Assembly (NCBI RefSeq): GCF_900104085.1
Contig: NZ_FNLD01000001.1
Span: 1,346,331 to 1,410,330, forward strand
DNA from: Pseudoxanthomonas sp. CF125
GTDB lineage: Bacteria > Pseudomonadota > Gammaproteobacteria > Xanthomonadales > Xanthomonadaceae
Length of the DNA stretch: 64,000 nt
Direction of reading: 5' to 3'
The notes beneath the pieces are model-generated. The model was not told where the DNA came from. It saw only the letters and a list, made by a program, of their open reading frames with translations, and did no database searches. This document shows positions 17,696 through 30,680 of the stretch, piece by piece. The stretch's first letter is position 1. Each line of letters opens with the position of its first letter. Made by a program: the position numbers and the translations under genes.

Positions 17696-19183
17696 TCAGA
17701 GCAGCACCACATCGAACTGCTCCTGCAGGTATTGCTCATCGGCCTGGAAGCGGATCGACTTGCCCAGGAATTCCTCCAACTCCGCCACCGCCGGCGATTC
17801 TTCTTCGGTGATGCGGGCGACTACTTTCGGCGAAGCGATCACCAGCAGCCGCGCCGCTTCGAACTGGCGTACGGCGCGGGTGATCTCGCGGAAGATTTCG
17901 TAGGTGACGGTCTCGGCCGTCTTCACCGTGCCGCGTCCGCCGCATTCGTGGCAGGACTCGGACAACTGGCGCTCCAGGCTTTCGATGGTGCGCTTGCGCG
18001 TCATCTCCACCAGGCCCAGCGGCGAGAACTCGTACACCGTGGTCTTGGCGTGGTCGCGCGACAGCGCCTTCTCCAGCGTACGCAGCACCTGACGGCGATG
18101 CTCCGGATCGTCCATGTCGATGAAGTCGATGATGATGATGCCGCCCAGGTTGCGCAGGCGCAGCTGGCGCGCCACCGATTGCGCGGCTTCCAGATTGGTG
18201 CGGTAGACGGTTTCCTCCAGATTGCGCTGGCCCAGGAAGGAACCGGTGTTGACGTCGATGGTGGTCATCGCCTCGGTCTGGTCGATCACCAGGTAGCCGC
18301 CGGATTTCAGCGGCACCTGCTTCTCCAGCGCGCGGCCGATCTCGTCTTCCACCCCGTACAGGTCGAAGATGGGGCGCTCGCCGGCGTAGTGCTCGATGCG
18401 TTCGGCCAATACCGGCATGTACTTGGCGGCGAAGGCCTGCAGGCGATCGCAGGTTTCGCGCGAATCCACCTTCACTTTCTCCACATCGCGGCGCATCAGA
18501 TCGCGCACCGCGCGCAGCGGCAGGGTCAGGTCCTCATAGATGCAGGCGCCCATCGCCGCCTCTCGGCTGCGTTGCTCCACCAGCGCCCAGACCCGCGACA
18601 GGTAGGCGATGTCCTCGGCCAGCGCTTCTTGCGTCTGGCCCTCGGCATTGGTGCGCACGATGTAACCGTGCCCGCCATGGGCGGCCGCCAGTTCGCCGAC
18701 CAGCGTCTTCAGGCGCAAGCGCTCTGCTTCGTCTTCGATGCGCGCCGACACGCCTATCACTTTCGACTGCGGCAGCAGCACCATGTAGCGCGAGGGAATG
18801 CTGATCTGCGTGGTCAGGCGCGCGCCCTTGCTGCCGATGGGATCCTTGACCACCTGCACCACGATGTCCTGCCCGTCGCGCAGAAGCTCCACGATAGGCG
18901 TAGCGGTGGCCGGCGCCGGCGACACTTCGACTTCGTCGCCGCTGGTGGCCGGCACCGCGCGGACGACGTCGTTGGCGTGCAGAAAAGCGGCCCGGTCCAG
19001 GCCCACTTCGACGAACGCGGCCTGCATGCCGGGCATCACCCGCTGCACCTTGCCCTTGTAGATGTTGCCGACCACGCCGCGGCGCCAACCGCGCTCTATG
19101 TGCAGTTCCTGCAGCATGCCGTTCTCTACCACGGCCACGCGGGTCTCGCGCGGAGTAACGTTGACCAGTATTTCCTCGGACAT
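17696..19183 (-). CDS. rng: Ribonuclease G
   Basis: Endoribonuclease that matures the 5' end of 16S rRNA and cleaves AU-rich sites in some mRNAs. The start at ATG 19183 ([20 protein letters not shown]) overlaps the maf stop as TGATG and gives 495 residues, typical of RNase G rather than the much longer RNase E. The S1 domain is at about residues 38-130 (GNIYKGKVQRVMPGMQAAFV). Catalytic acidic residues are in VIDQTEAMTTIDVNTGSFLG and GGIIIIDFIDMDD. The zinc-link CHECGGRGT is present near the C-terminus. The gene is coupled to maf, a classical pair. Confidence 0.97.
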   Translation of the reverse strand: MSEEILVNVTPRETRVAVVENGMLQELHIERGWRRGVVGNIYKGKVQRVMPGMQAAFVEVGLDRAAFLHANDVVRAVPATSGDEVEVSPAPATATPIVELLRDGQDIVVQVVKDPIGSKGARLTTQISIPSRYMVLLPQSKVIGVSARIEDEAERLRLKTLVGELAAAHGGHGYIVRTNAEGQTQEALAEDIAYLSRVWALVEQRSREAAMGACIYEDLTLPLRAVRDLMRRDVEKVKVDSRETCDRLQAFAAKYMPVLAERIEHYAGERPIFDLYGVEDEIGRALEKQVPLKSGGYLVIDQTEAMTTIDVNTGSFLGQRNLEETVYRTNLEAAQSVARQLRLRNLGGIIIIDFIDMDDPEHRRQVLRTLEKALSRDHAKTTVYEFSPLGLVEMTRKRTIESLERQLSESCHECGGRGTVKTAETVTYEIFREITRAVRQFEAARLLVIASPKVVARITEEESPAVAELEEFLGKSIRFQADEQYLQEQFDVVLL

Positions 19184-19749
19184 CACTGCACCCCGAACGA
19201 CTTCAACAACCGCGATGTCTCGAACAAGGGCAAACCCATCACCCCCGAGTAGCTGCCGGACAGGTGGCGCACGAACCGCTCGGCCGCGCCCTGGATGCCG
19301 TAAGCGCCGGCCTTGCCCTCGGCTTGGCCGGTAGCGACATAGGCGGCGATTTCGTCCTCTCCCAGTTCGGCGAAGGATACTTCCGATACCGACACCGCCT
19401 GCGCCTCGCGGCTGGCGCTGACCAGCGAAACCGCCGTCACCGCCAGATGGGTGCGGCCGGAAAGACGCCGCAGCATGGCGGCTGCATCGGCCGCATCGCG
19501 GGGCTTGCCGAACACCTCGTCGTCCAGGATCACCTCGGTGTCGGCCCCCAGTACCAGGGCATTGGGCACCGACATGACCGTCAGCAAGCCGGCGCCGGCT
19601 TTCTCCCGGGCGACACGGCGCACGTATTCCTCGGCCGGTTCGTTGGGCTGGCGGTGTTCGGGGATATCCAGATCCAGAACGCCGAAATCCACCCCCAGGC
19701 GGGCCAGCAGCTCTGCCCGGCGGGGCGATTTCGATGCGAGATACAACAT
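19183..19749 (-). CDS. maf: Maf-type nucleotide pyrophosphatase (YhdE-like, dTTP/UTP)
   Basis: Hydrolyses non-canonical or excess nucleoside triphosphates, in this subgroup dTTP and UTP, to monophosphate and pyrophosphate. 188 residues, normal. The amino end [17 protein letters not shown] is the Maf signature; the conserved [22 protein letters not shown] and [20 protein letters not shown] motifs follow. The YGIQG form is that of the YhdE branch. The ATG is at 19749 and the stop overlaps the rng start by one base, so rng translation is probably coupled. The first gene of this transcript is divergent from the SIMPL gene across a 160-base gap. Confidence 0.95.
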   Translation of the reverse strand: MLYLASKSPRRAELLARLGVDFGVLDLDIPEHRQPNEPAEEYVRRVAREKAGAGLLTVMSVPNALVLGADTEVILDDEVFGKPRDAADAAAMLRRLSGRTHLAVTAVSLVSASREAQAVSVSEVSFAELGEDEIAAYVATGQAEGKAGAYGIQGAAERFVRHLSGSYSGVMGLPLFETSRLLKSFGVQ

Positions 19750-19909
19750 AGGGGCAGGATACCCTGCGCATGCTGACTGAATGGCCGCTCAAGCAGGTGG
19801 GCCATGCGGAACCCCGACGCGGCTCACAACGCGTTCATGCTTACCCGAACACCCTAGCCCGCGCTTTTGCATGGCTTAGGCAACAACCGCATACCTCAAG
19901 GAGAATTCA

Positions 19910-20647
19910 ATGCGCATCCGTTCGTTACGTCCCCTGCTGCTCGCCCTGTCCCTCGCCCTCGGAGCCACCGCCATGACCGCCCATGCCCAGAACGCCGCCG
20001 GCTACGCGGTCCCCACCGACGGCACCCTGCTCTCGGTCTCGGCCAATGCCGAAGCCTCGCGCGTGCCGGACGTGGCCACCATTTCCGCCGGGGTGGTGAC
20101 CCAGGCGGTGGATGGCAACGCCGCCATGCGCCAGAACGCCGAGCAGATGGCCAAGGTCATGGCCGCCATCAAGGCGGCGGGCATCGCCGAAAAAGACATC
20201 CAGACTAGCGGCATCAACCTCAGCCCGCAGTACCGCTATGTGGAGAACGAGGCGCCGAAGATCACCGGCTTCCAGGCCAGCAATACGGTCAACCTCAAAG
20301 TCCGCGACATCGCCAAGCTGGGCAAGGTGCTGGACGCGCTGGCCGCACAGGGCAGCAACCAGATCAATGGCCCCAGCTTCGAGATCGACCAGCCCGAGCC
20401 GGTCTACGACGAAGCCCGCCTGGCCGCGTTGAAGAAGGCCCAGGCCCGCGCCGAAACCTATGCCAAGTCGCTTGGTCTGAAGGTGCGCCGCATCGTCAGC
20501 ATCAGCGAAGGCGGTGGCGGCGGCTTCCAGCCCGTGCCGATGATGGCGGCCATGGGCCGCGCCAAGGCCGAGATGGATACCCAGGTTTCGCCGGGCGAAA
20601 CGACTTTATCGGTCAACCTGGATGTGGTGTTCGAACTGGGCAAGTAA
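19910..20647 (+). CDS. SIMPL (DUF541) domain periplasmic protein
   Basis: 245 residues with a clear Sec signal peptide (LLLALSLALGATAMTAHAQN, cleavage likely after A26). The mature part is a SIMPL/DUF541 domain: LLSVSANAEASRVPDVATIS, AAIKAAGIAEKDIQTSGINL, YRYVENEAPKITGFQASNTV and AQARAETYAKSLGLKVRRIV. Proteins of this family (for example YggE, BP26) form large oligomeric rings and are linked to oxidative stress, but no enzymatic activity is established. AAGGAG precedes the ATG with good spacing. A strong terminator follows, so it is probably a single-gene transcript. Confidence 0.92.
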   Translation: MRIRSLRPLLLALSLALGATAMTAHAQNAAGYAVPTDGTLLSVSANAEASRVPDVATISAGVVTQAVDGNAAMRQNAEQMAKVMAAIKAAGIAEKDIQTSGINLSPQYRYVENEAPKITGFQASNTVNLKVRDIAKLGKVLDALAAQGSNQINGPSFEIDQPEPVYDEARLAALKKAQARAETYAKSLGLKVRRIVSISEGGGGGFQPVPMMAAMGRAKAEMDTQVSPGETTLSVNLDVVFELGK

Positions 20648-20668
20648 ACCTGCAACGATCGGACCCGG

Positions 20669-20694
20669 AAACGGCGCCTCACGGCGCCGTTTTT
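20669..20694 (+). terminator. Rho-independent terminator after the SIMPL gene
   Basis: A 10-bp stem AAACGGCGCC (20669-20678) with its complement at 20683-20692, a four-base loop and a short T-run. It begins 22 bases after the stop codon. Confidence 0.85.
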
Positions 20695-20797
20695 CGTAGG
20701 TCGGGGCTACGTCCCCGACGCGCGAGCTACCAGCATTCCGGAATTTTAAAGAAGGGGTTTCCAATCCCCGAGTGTCGGGGGCGTAGCCCCGACCTAC
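20695..20797. repeat. Inverted repeat pair, family B (GTAGGTCGGGGCTACGTCCC)
   Basis: Left arm from 20695, complementary arm GGGGCGTAGCCCCGACCTAC ending at 20797. It lies right after the terminator of the SIMPL gene. Other copies are at 29347-29420, 30681-30767 and 59487-59587. Confidence 0.8.
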
Positions 20798-20930
20798 GTC
20801 TATGGTCTAAGCCCTCTTGCCAGCCGCGCGAAGCCGGCGCATTGTCGGGCTGAGGCACGGCAGACCGGTTTAACCCCACGGCCCGTGCCCAGGCGTTGTT
20901 CCTCTCGCATACCCGATATGGAGGTGGATC

Positions 20931-21590
20931 ATGGTTCGTACACTGCCGTTGAATTCCGAAACCCGTCCCGAACTGCCGCGCATCCTGGCCATTGCGGCCG
21001 CGATCGCGGTGCACGCGTTCGCGTTCCTGCTGCTTTTGATTCCAATGGCCGCCCCTCCACTGCAAGCCTTGGTGGACAGCAAGCCCGACGTAATCTTCCT
21101 GCCGCCCAAGGACAAGATTGTTGAAGTGCCGATGGAAAAGGCCAAGCCCGATCCGGTCAGGCCGAAGCCGACTATCACGCGACCCACAGAGCACGCTCAA
21201 CCCAAGATCAACGATACCCCGGTGATAGTCGACCAGGGGACGCTCGCCGCCGAAGAATCCGCGGTCACCGATCCCGGACCGGTGATAGACGCCACGGCGG
21301 TCACGGGTCCGATTTCAGTGGGCAATCTGGGCTATATCAAAGCCACCCCACCACCTTACCCGCGCGTCGAAGCGCGTGCCGGTATCGGCGGAACGGTATT
21401 ACTGAAAGTGCTCGTCGATGTCGATGGCCGCCCGCTCGAAGTCGTGGTGTTGGAAAGCAGCGGCAACAAATCCCTGGACCGCAGTGCGCGCGAACATGTA
21501 CTGAAGAGCTGGCTGTTCCAGCCGGCGATGCGCGACGGCAAGGCCGTGCAGGCCTACGGCAAGGTACCGGTGGTGTTTTCCATGCAGTAA
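20931..21590 (+). CDS. TonB-family energy-transducing protein
   Basis: 219 residues. The amino end has one transmembrane helix (LAIAAAIAVHAFAFLLLLIP, about 19-38) preceded by a short cytosolic part; the helix carries the His common in TonB. A Pro/Lys-rich periplasmic linker follows (KAKPDPVRPKPTITRPTEHA), then a C-terminal TonB domain at about 125-219 with PPPYPRVEARAGIGGTVLLK, VDVDGRPLEVVVLESSGNKS and LDRSAREHVLKSWLFQPA. In the classical system TonB passes proton-motive force to outer-membrane receptors through ExbB/ExbD. No exbB, exbD or receptor gene is beside it, so its receptor is not known. GGAGG precedes the ATG. Confidence 0.9.
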   Translation: MVRTLPLNSETRPELPRILAIAAAIAVHAFAFLLLLIPMAAPPLQALVDSKPDVIFLPPKDKIVEVPMEKAKPDPVRPKPTITRPTEHAQPKINDTPVIVDQGTLAAEESAVTDPGPVIDATAVTGPISVGNLGYIKATPPPYPRVEARAGIGGTVLLKVLVDVDGRPLEVVVLESSGNKSLDRSAREHVLKSWLFQPAMRDGKAVQAYGKVPVVFSMQ

Positions 21591-21603
21591 ACGCTACGCG
21601 TTA

Positions 21604-21735
21604 TTCGTGGTGAGCCTGTCGAAAGGTCCCGTTCGTGGTGAGCCTGTCGAACCACGCCTTTCGCAGCGAACCTCGGGAAAAGTCTGCTGATGGACCTCGC
21701 CAAGAGCGTGGTTCGACAGGCTCGCCACGAACGGA
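21604..21735. repeat. Inverted repeats, family D (GTGAGCCTGTCGAACCAC)
   Basis: One unit at 21604-21622 followed by a full unit at about 21631-21656 and an inverted unit at 21708-21733. The block fills the convergent gap between the TonB-family gene and rlmH. Another pair is at 54564-54665, and a related core lies inside leuS at 25625-25651. Confidence 0.8.
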
Positions 21736-21773
21736 TATCAAGCTCCTCTTCCGCGCACGCGGAAGAGGGCGTC

Positions 21774-22244
21774 TCAGGCCCGATGGTAAGGATGATTGGC
21801 CAGCATAGCCGCAGCTCGATACAGCTGCTCAGCGACCAACAAGCGCGCAAGCATATGCGGCAGGGTCAGCGGGCCCAGCGACCAGGTTTCATTGGCGGCC
21901 GACAGCACATCCACTGCATGCCCTTCGGGCCCACCAATCAAGAACACAAGGTCGCGGCCCTGTCCGCGCCAATGCTCCATGCGCTGGGCAAGTTGTTCCG
22001 AAGAGTGCGCCTTGCCAGTGACTTCAAGCGCGATGACGTGGGAATTCTTCGGGATCGCAGCCAATACCCGCCGCCCTTCGTCGTCGATCGCGCGTTGCGC
22101 ATCGCGGCCCTTGCCGCGTAAGCCGGGCTCGATTTCAACCAGATCGAGCGGCAGCCAGTGCGAAAGCCGCTTCTGGTATTCGGCAAACCCCTGCGCCACC
22201 CAAGCGGGCGCGCGTTCGCCGGTGGCGATCAGGCGCGCCTTCAT
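21774..22244 (-). CDS. rlmH: 23S rRNA (pseudouridine1915-N3)-methyltransferase
   Basis: SPOUT-class methyltransferase that methylates pseudouridine 1915 in helix 69 of 23S rRNA on assembled 70S ribosomes, using S-adenosylmethionine. 156 residues, the standard size. Diagnostic stretches are VIALEVTGKAHSSEQLAQRM, the SAM-binding knot LVFLIGGPEGHAVDVLSAAN and the C-terminal LTLPHMLARLLVAEQLYRAA, ending in NHPYHRA. rsfS lies immediately upstream on the same strand, 21 bases away, the conserved rsfS-rlmH pair. Confidence 0.97.
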   Translation of the reverse strand: MKARLIATGERAPAWVAQGFAEYQKRLSHWLPLDLVEIEPGLRGKGRDAQRAIDDEGRRVLAAIPKNSHVIALEVTGKAHSSEQLAQRMEHWRGQGRDLVFLIGGPEGHAVDVLSAANETWSLGPLTLPHMLARLLVAEQLYRAAAMLANHPYHRA

Positions 22245-22265
22245 CGCATGGTCCGCGTCGCGCGC

Positions 22266-22682
22266 TTAGCGCCGCTCGTAGTCCGCGGTTTCATGGTCGT
22301 CCGGCGGATTGTCGCCGACCGTCCACAGGCGCTCCAGCGCGTAGAACTCGCGCACGCGCGGCAGCATGACGTGAACGATCACATCGCCCAGATCCACCAG
22401 CACCCATTCGGCTTCGCGCTCGCCTTCCACGCCCAGCGGCATCACGTCCAGCTTCTTGGCGAACTTGACCACTTCGTCGGCGCTGGATTTGACGTGACGG
22501 GTGGAGGTGCCCGAGGCGATCACCAGGTAGTCGGCGACGCTGGACTTGCCGCGCACGTCGATCTCGACGATATCCTTGGCCTTGAGTTCCTCGAGCGCCG
22601 CATGGACGTTGGCTAGCAAGACGGGCACCGAGGGTGGCGGGTTGGGCAGACGGGTCTTGATGACTTGTGCTTGGCTGGACAA
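22266..22682 (-). CDS. rsfS: Ribosomal silencing factor RsfS
   Basis: Binds uL14 on the large subunit and blocks joining with the small subunit when nutrients are short. The core [40 protein letters not shown] and [20 protein letters not shown] is the RsfS signature. No ATG fits; I place the start at TTG 22682 (reads as [19 protein letters not shown]), giving 138 residues and leaving a 29-base gap after nadD. The frame stays open further upstream across nadD, which is a shadow. A rare TTG start and no strong RBS suggest low-level translation. The C-terminal tail [15 protein letters not shown] is acidic. Confidence 0.93.
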   Translation of the reverse strand: MSSQAQVIKTRLPNPPPSVPVLLANVHAALEELKAKDIVEIDVRGKSSVADYLVIASGTSTRHVKSSADEVVKFAKKLDVMPLGVEGEREAEWVLVDLGDVIVHVMLPRVREFYALERLWTVGDNPPDDHETADYERR

Positions 22683-22711
22683 AGGCTTGGAGCTCTTGGG
22701 GTTGGCGCGGA

Positions 22712-23374
22712 TTATAGCGGACTGGGTCCAGGGGCCGGCTGTGAATACAGGCCATTGCGGGCGATGAAACCCGCCACTGCAGGCGATACCAGGCCTTGCC
22801 AGGGCTCGTTGTGGGCGATCCGGCGACGTATATCGCTGGCCGATTCGGGGTGCAGCGGCTGGTCCAGCAGGAACAACCGGCCGGCCGGCGTGGTTTTGAG
22901 GATTTGGGGCGAATCCGCCCAGCGCCCCGCCACCGCAGCCGTCAGCTCGGGGGATAAATCGCCGTCCAATGGGCTGCCCGGGCGCGGCGCCACCACGAAA
23001 TGGGCGAAATCGAACAATGCCCCCCATTCGCGCCAGGTCGGCAGGCCGACGAAACTGTCGGCGCCGACCAGCAGGGCGATGGGCATGTCCGGGCCGAATT
23101 CCATCCGCAATTCGCGCAGGGTATCGATGCTGTAGGAGCGGCCCTGGCGTAGCAGCTCGCGCCGGTCGACCCGCAACCCCGGCTGATCGGCCACCGCTAG
23201 GTCCAGCATCTCCGCGCGCTGTCCCGCATCGGCGCCGGGCGGCGCGCGATGCGGCGGATCGGCGGCAGGCATCAGCCGCACCCGGCAGCCGAGTTCGTCG
23301 CGTGCGGCGCACGCGATGGCGATATGGCCGTTGTGCACGGGGTCGAAGGTGCCGCCGTAGAAGAGTTTCAGCAT
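22712..23374 (-). CDS. nadD: Nicotinate-nucleotide adenylyltransferase
   Basis: Transfers AMP from ATP to nicotinate mononucleotide to form deamido-NAD, an essential step of NAD synthesis. 220 residues, normal. The nucleotidyltransferase motif [17 protein letters not shown] is at the amino end, and the second motif [10 protein letters not shown] (of the ISSTxIR type, with S-x-S variation) is near the C-terminus. [20 protein letters not shown] is also typical. The gene lies in the block holA-nadD-rsfS-rlmH, but a family C repeat separates it from holA. Confidence 0.95.
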   Translation of the reverse strand: MLKLFYGGTFDPVHNGHIAIACAARDELGCRVRLMPAADPPHRAPPGADAGQRAEMLDLAVADQPGLRVDRRELLRQGRSYSIDTLRELRMEFGPDMPIALLVGADSFVGLPTWREWGALFDFAHFVVAPRPGSPLDGDLSPELTAAVAGRWADSPQILKTTPAGRLFLLDQPLHPESASDIRRRIAHNEPWQGLVSPAVAGFIARNGLYSQPAPGPSPL

Positions 23375-23425
23375 TGGGCGTGAGTTTTCGGAGTATGCGT
23401 TGCCAAGGGACCTTTAAATCCTTCC

Positions 23426-23537
23426 GATCGTCATCCCAGCGAAAGCTGGGATCCACCTTGATCTTGCCTCTTATCGTGAGACTTCAGAGCAGAAGCAAAG
23501 TCAAAATGGATCCCAGCTTTCGCTGGGATGACGATCG
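23426..23537. repeat. Inverted repeat pair, family C
   Basis: Arms CGTCATCCCAGCGAAAGCTG (about 23429-23448) and the complement ending near 23534, separated by about 65 bases. It fills the 232-base gap between nadD and holA; the remaining bases show no gene. Confidence 0.8.
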
Positions 23538-23606
23538 TAGTGCTACGGAGTATGTAAAGCTGCCGAGGACGCGGAGACTATTGCGTGCGTCGTTCGCGGC
23601 AACCAC

Positions 23607-24641
23607 TCACGCCACCAGCAGCCGCACCGCCTTGGCTTCGGCAATGGCCAGCAGCAACCGCTCCAGCGCCACCCAGGCGTCGCCATCGGCGCGGCCCTTG
23701 GCGATACGGTCGATGCGCGAGGCTTCGGCGGCGAAGCGATCCCAGCGCGCCGGATTGGGATGGCGCTGCAAGGCGCGCTTGAACGGCGCCTGCTTGGTCT
23801 CCCAGATCCCTTGCGCTTTCATTTCCGAAGCCAGACTGGTGCCGCGCGCCTGCGCACGCGCCAGCGCAGCGGTGCGCAGCAGTTCCTTGACCACCATGGG
23901 CATCAGCCCGGCGACCACGTCGCCTTCGGCGCGCAGGCCCGCGAGCATGCGCGACACCTGCGACCCCTGCCCGCCCAACACGGCGTCGGTCAGGCGGAAC
24001 ACGTCGTAACGCGCGGCATCGGCGACCAGCGATTCCATCTTTTCCGCGTCCAGGGTATCGCCGTCTGCCAGCAGGACCAGCTTGTCTATTTCCTGCGCGG
24101 CGGCCAGCAGATTGCCTTCCACACGCTCGACCAGGACCTGCACCGCATCGCGGTCGGCGCGCAATCCTTTGGCGCGCAATCGGCTTTCGACCCAGCCGGC
24201 CAGCTCGTGCGGCTTTATCGCCCAGGCGATGGCGAGCGCTCCGATCTTGGAGATCGCATCGGTCCATTTGCCATGATGGGCCTTGCTCCACTCGCCGGCC
24301 GTGATCAGCAGCACTACATCGGGCGGCGGATTCGCGCAGAACGCGGCGATGGCTTCGGCGCCGTCCTTGCCGGGTTTGCCGGTGGGCAGGCGCACTTCCA
24401 CCAGACGGCGCGCGCTGAACAGGCTGGGTGCGTTGAACGTGGCTTCCAGCGTGGCCCAGTCGAAGTCGCGGCCATCGGCATCGAACACTTCGCGCTCGCC
24501 TATGCCCTGGGCGCGCGCCTGCCGGCGCACCGCATCGGCCGCTTCCAGCACGCGCAGCATTTCCGGACCGGCGATCAGGTAGACCGGGTACAGCGCAGCG
24601 TCATCGGGCAGCGCGACCAGGCGTTCCGGGGTCAGTTCCAT
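23607..24641 (-). CDS. holA: DNA polymerase III subunit delta
   Basis: The delta subunit of the clamp loader, which opens the beta clamp ring. 344 residues, normal. The domain-I segment YLIAGPEMLRVLEAADAVRR is the degenerate P-loop region of HolA; FNAPSLFSARRLVEVRLPTG carries the LF beta-clamp-binding element. The middle EGNLLAAAQEIDKLVLLADG and the YDVFRLTDAVLGG motif are typical. It begins six bases after the lptE stop, so leuS, lptE and holA probably share a transcript. Confidence 0.95.
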   Translation of the reverse strand: MELTPERLVALPDDAALYPVYLIAGPEMLRVLEAADAVRRQARAQGIGEREVFDADGRDFDWATLEATFNAPSLFSARRLVEVRLPTGKPGKDGAEAIAAFCANPPPDVVLLITAGEWSKAHHGKWTDAISKIGALAIAWAIKPHELAGWVESRLRAKGLRADRDAVQVLVERVEGNLLAAAQEIDKLVLLADGDTLDAEKMESLVADAARYDVFRLTDAVLGGQGSQVSRMLAGLRAEGDVVAGLMPMVVKELLRTAALARAQARGTSLASEMKAQGIWETKQAPFKRALQRHPNPARWDRFAAEASRIDRIAKGRADGDAWVALERLLLAIAEAKAVRLLVA

Positions 24642-24647
24642 CAGGGC

Positions 24648-25190
24648 TTAAGGTGCGGGTTTCCGGCCCTGCGCCCCGCCCTGGATCACGCCATCGACGC
24701 GGCGCAGGATCGAAGCGGCCATCTCGCGGCGCAGCTCGTCGGCCAGGATTTCGCGTTCGGTCGTGGTGCCGGTGACGTTTTCCGGAGGCGCGACATAGTC
24801 GCGGGACAGTTCGACCACCTGCTGGGGCACCAGCTCGGAGCCATCTGCGCGGCGGAACACGAATACCGCGGCGTAGCGCAGGCTGAATTCCTGCGCCCGG
24901 CCGCGGTCGTCCATGGCGATGGGCAGATCGCCCCAACGCTCGGAAAGGATTTCCAGGCTCGCTACGTTGGTGGCGTCGGCTTCGGCGGCCACCGCTCCGG
25001 CGTGCCTCAGCCCGGTGGCTACGGCTTCGGCCAGCGGGCTGTACTGCGTGGTCGAGGTGACCCGCACCGGGCCCAGATCGGCCGGCAACGCGATCTTGTT
25101 GCGCAGATGGAAGCCGCAGGCGGAAAGGGCGAGGGCCAGCACGCAGGCCGCCAGCAGGCGCAGAACGGGTAACGCGGAGCTTCTGATCAT
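24648..25190 (-). CDS. lptE: LPS-assembly lipoprotein LptE
   Basis: Outer-membrane lipoprotein plug of the LptD barrel, needed to insert lipopolysaccharide in the outer leaflet. From ATG 25190 (MIRSSALPVLRLLAACVLAL) it has 180 residues. A lipoprotein signal ends in the lipobox LSAC with C25 followed by GFHLRNKIALP, the GFHLR start being a good LptE marker. SLRYAAVFVFRRADGSELVP and LADELRREMAASILRRV also fit. It lies between leuS and holA, the conserved order. The frame is open further upstream into leuS, but no other start fits a lipoprotein. Confidence 0.95.
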   Translation of the reverse strand: MIRSSALPVLRLLAACVLALALSACGFHLRNKIALPADLGPVRVTSTTQYSPLAEAVATGLRHAGAVAAEADATNVASLEILSERWGDLPIAMDDRGRAQEFSLRYAAVFVFRRADGSELVPQQVVELSRDYVAPPENVTGTTTEREILADELRREMAASILRRVDGVIQGGAQGRKPAP

Positions 25191-25264
25191 GGGCGAAGTC
25201 TGGACGAGCCGGCCATGGGCGGCAATAGCCAACCCGGATGGCAGGTGAATATCCCCGTCCGCGC

Positions 25265-29420
<4,156 letters not shown>

Positions 29421-29452
29421 GGCCTGAAGATCCCCTGTCGCGTGCATAAAAA

Positions 29453-29477
29453 AAAAGCGGCCACTAGAGCCGCTTTT
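29453..29477. terminator. Bidirectional Rho-independent terminator
   Basis: Stem AAAAGCGGC (29453-29461) with complement GCCGCTTTT (29469-29477). A run of nine A lies on the left and the T-run on the right, so it works for the amidohydrolase (+) and the lipoprotein gene (-), which converge here. Confidence 0.9.
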
Positions 29478-29498
29478 CGTTACTCAGGATGCTTCCTT

Positions 29499-30086
29499 CT
29501 ACTCCCCTAGATTGAACCGCTCTTCGATCGTCAAAGAGGACTTCACGTTATCGAAGATTGGCTGGTCCTGGACTGTCTCTATCTCCACCTGGTAATGCCC
29601 ATAGGAGCTCAAGTTAAACCTGGCAATACATATATCGCCTTGAGTACCCGTTGAACCATAAAGAAACGCATAGACCACGTCTTCCCTTGGATTTTCTGGC
29701 GTAGTTCCCGGATATTTTTCAATATCAATATTTCCAAGAAACTGAGAATTATCCATGATGGTGACGGCTTCCATGGAATTGCCATCAATTCGCGTTACTT
29801 TCGCTTTTATGGGCAGCAAAGTCCGAGGTGGCCGCCCCTCCAACAAGCTCAAAGGGTCGCGATTCTGGGCTCGGTCAAATGTCAGTTTGACCATGTATGT
29901 TTTTTTGAGATCCACAGCCCCAGGCTGAGCCTGAAAGTCAATCTTGGCTACATTTCCGGCCTTATTTATAGAGAAGGGAATGGCCGCTGAAATTGCCGAA
30001 TTACGGAGCGGCTGATGGTCTTTAGGCTTGCATGCTACGAGCAGTAGCAGCGCAATACATGAAATCGCAATTGTTCTACATTTCAT
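29499..30086 (-). CDS. Putative lipoprotein of unknown function in an AT-rich islet
   Basis: 195 residues from the ATG at 30086 (MKCRTIAISCIALLLLVACK), which has AAGG six to seven bases upstream; longer starts exist but would bury the signal. The lipobox LVAC puts the lipid on C19, so the protein is probably anchored in the outer or inner membrane facing the periplasm. The mature part is beta-rich (PFSINKAGNVAKIDFQAQPG, YMVKLTFDRAQNRDPLSLLE, YGHYQVEIETVQ) and loosely recalls DUF5625-type lipoproteins, some of which sit near effector genes; this is a guess. Sampled lines in the gene are 45-47% GC against about 62% in the neighbouring amidohydrolase, pointing to recent transfer. Confidence 0.8.
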   Translation of the reverse strand: MKCRTIAISCIALLLLVACKPKDHQPLRNSAISAAIPFSINKAGNVAKIDFQAQPGAVDLKKTYMVKLTFDRAQNRDPLSLLEGRPPRTLLPIKAKVTRIDGNSMEAVTIMDNSQFLGNIDIEKYPGTTPENPREDVVYAFLYGSTGTQGDICIARFNLSSYGHYQVEIETVQDQPIFDNVKSSLTIEERFNLGE

Positions 30087-30245
30087 CGGATGCCTTGTTC
30101 GCATGTGTTTCACCATGCAGCCGCTCGCAAATCGCCTCCTCTGCGACGTATCAAACTGCCGCCCCTTAGATTTCAACGCACTGATGACGACCCTATCAGG
30201 GGTGGCGATACAGATGCTTGAAAAATACGCCGTGAATCAGCGGCA

Positions 30246-30452
30246 TTACCAGACGCATTTCCAACCCACCACCTGGCCCTGAGCGTTATAGATGTACTCC
30301 TTGGTTTGGCCTGGCTGGCAGACGGGACGGAGGCCGGCGGAGTAGTTCGTTTCCTGCGGCAACGACAACTCCGCCACGTTGTTCGCCCGTACCGCGCCAG
30401 ACATGCCCAATACCGCGATCGTTCCCAGAATCAGCATCTTCATAATATCCAT
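30246..30452 (-). CDS. Tiny exported protein, function unknown
   Basis: 68 residues from ATG 30452 (MDIMKMLILGTIAVLGMSGA), with GGAG directly upstream. The amino end is a signal peptide with likely cleavage after AVRA; the mature peptide of about 45 residues has two Cys (RPVCQPGQ and WKCVW) that could form a disulfide and ends in a Trp-rich GWKCVW. It is upstream of the lipoprotein gene on the same strand, 160 bases away, and shares the AT-rich region. The pair may have arrived together. No family recognised. Confidence 0.65.
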   Translation of the reverse strand: MDIMKMLILGTIAVLGMSGAVRANNVAELSLPQETNYSAGLRPVCQPGQTKEYIYNAQGQVVGWKCVW

Positions 30453-30680
30453 TGCTCCATTTTTCCTTGTGACCCCATTCGACTCCATGAATCATGTCGT
30501 GCGGGGAAGAGTGACCGCAGCAGGAATCTGTCCTGCTGCAACTCGATGCTAACAACGGAATGTTTGCGCTCACAAGAGAAATGACGTCCGCAACGATAAA
30601 TGTTCTATCGATCACAGACGAGTCGTCCTCGTGGATCGTTGCGGTGCATATTTTTGGCGTTCGTGCGGTTGCGAAAAATA

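Noticed and set aside
17498..19252. 584-codon plus-strand frame opposite rng
   Set aside because: Same His/Leu/Arg shadow pattern; RNase G is unambiguous on the minus strand.
22683..23456. Upstream extension of rsfS across nadD
   Set aside because: The extension is out of frame with nadD and has no matching family; the TTG at 22682 gives a normal RsfS.
29499..30680. Islet as part of a prophage or insertion sequence
   Set aside because: No integrase, transposase, terminal repeats of IS type or target duplications seen; only low GC supports transfer.
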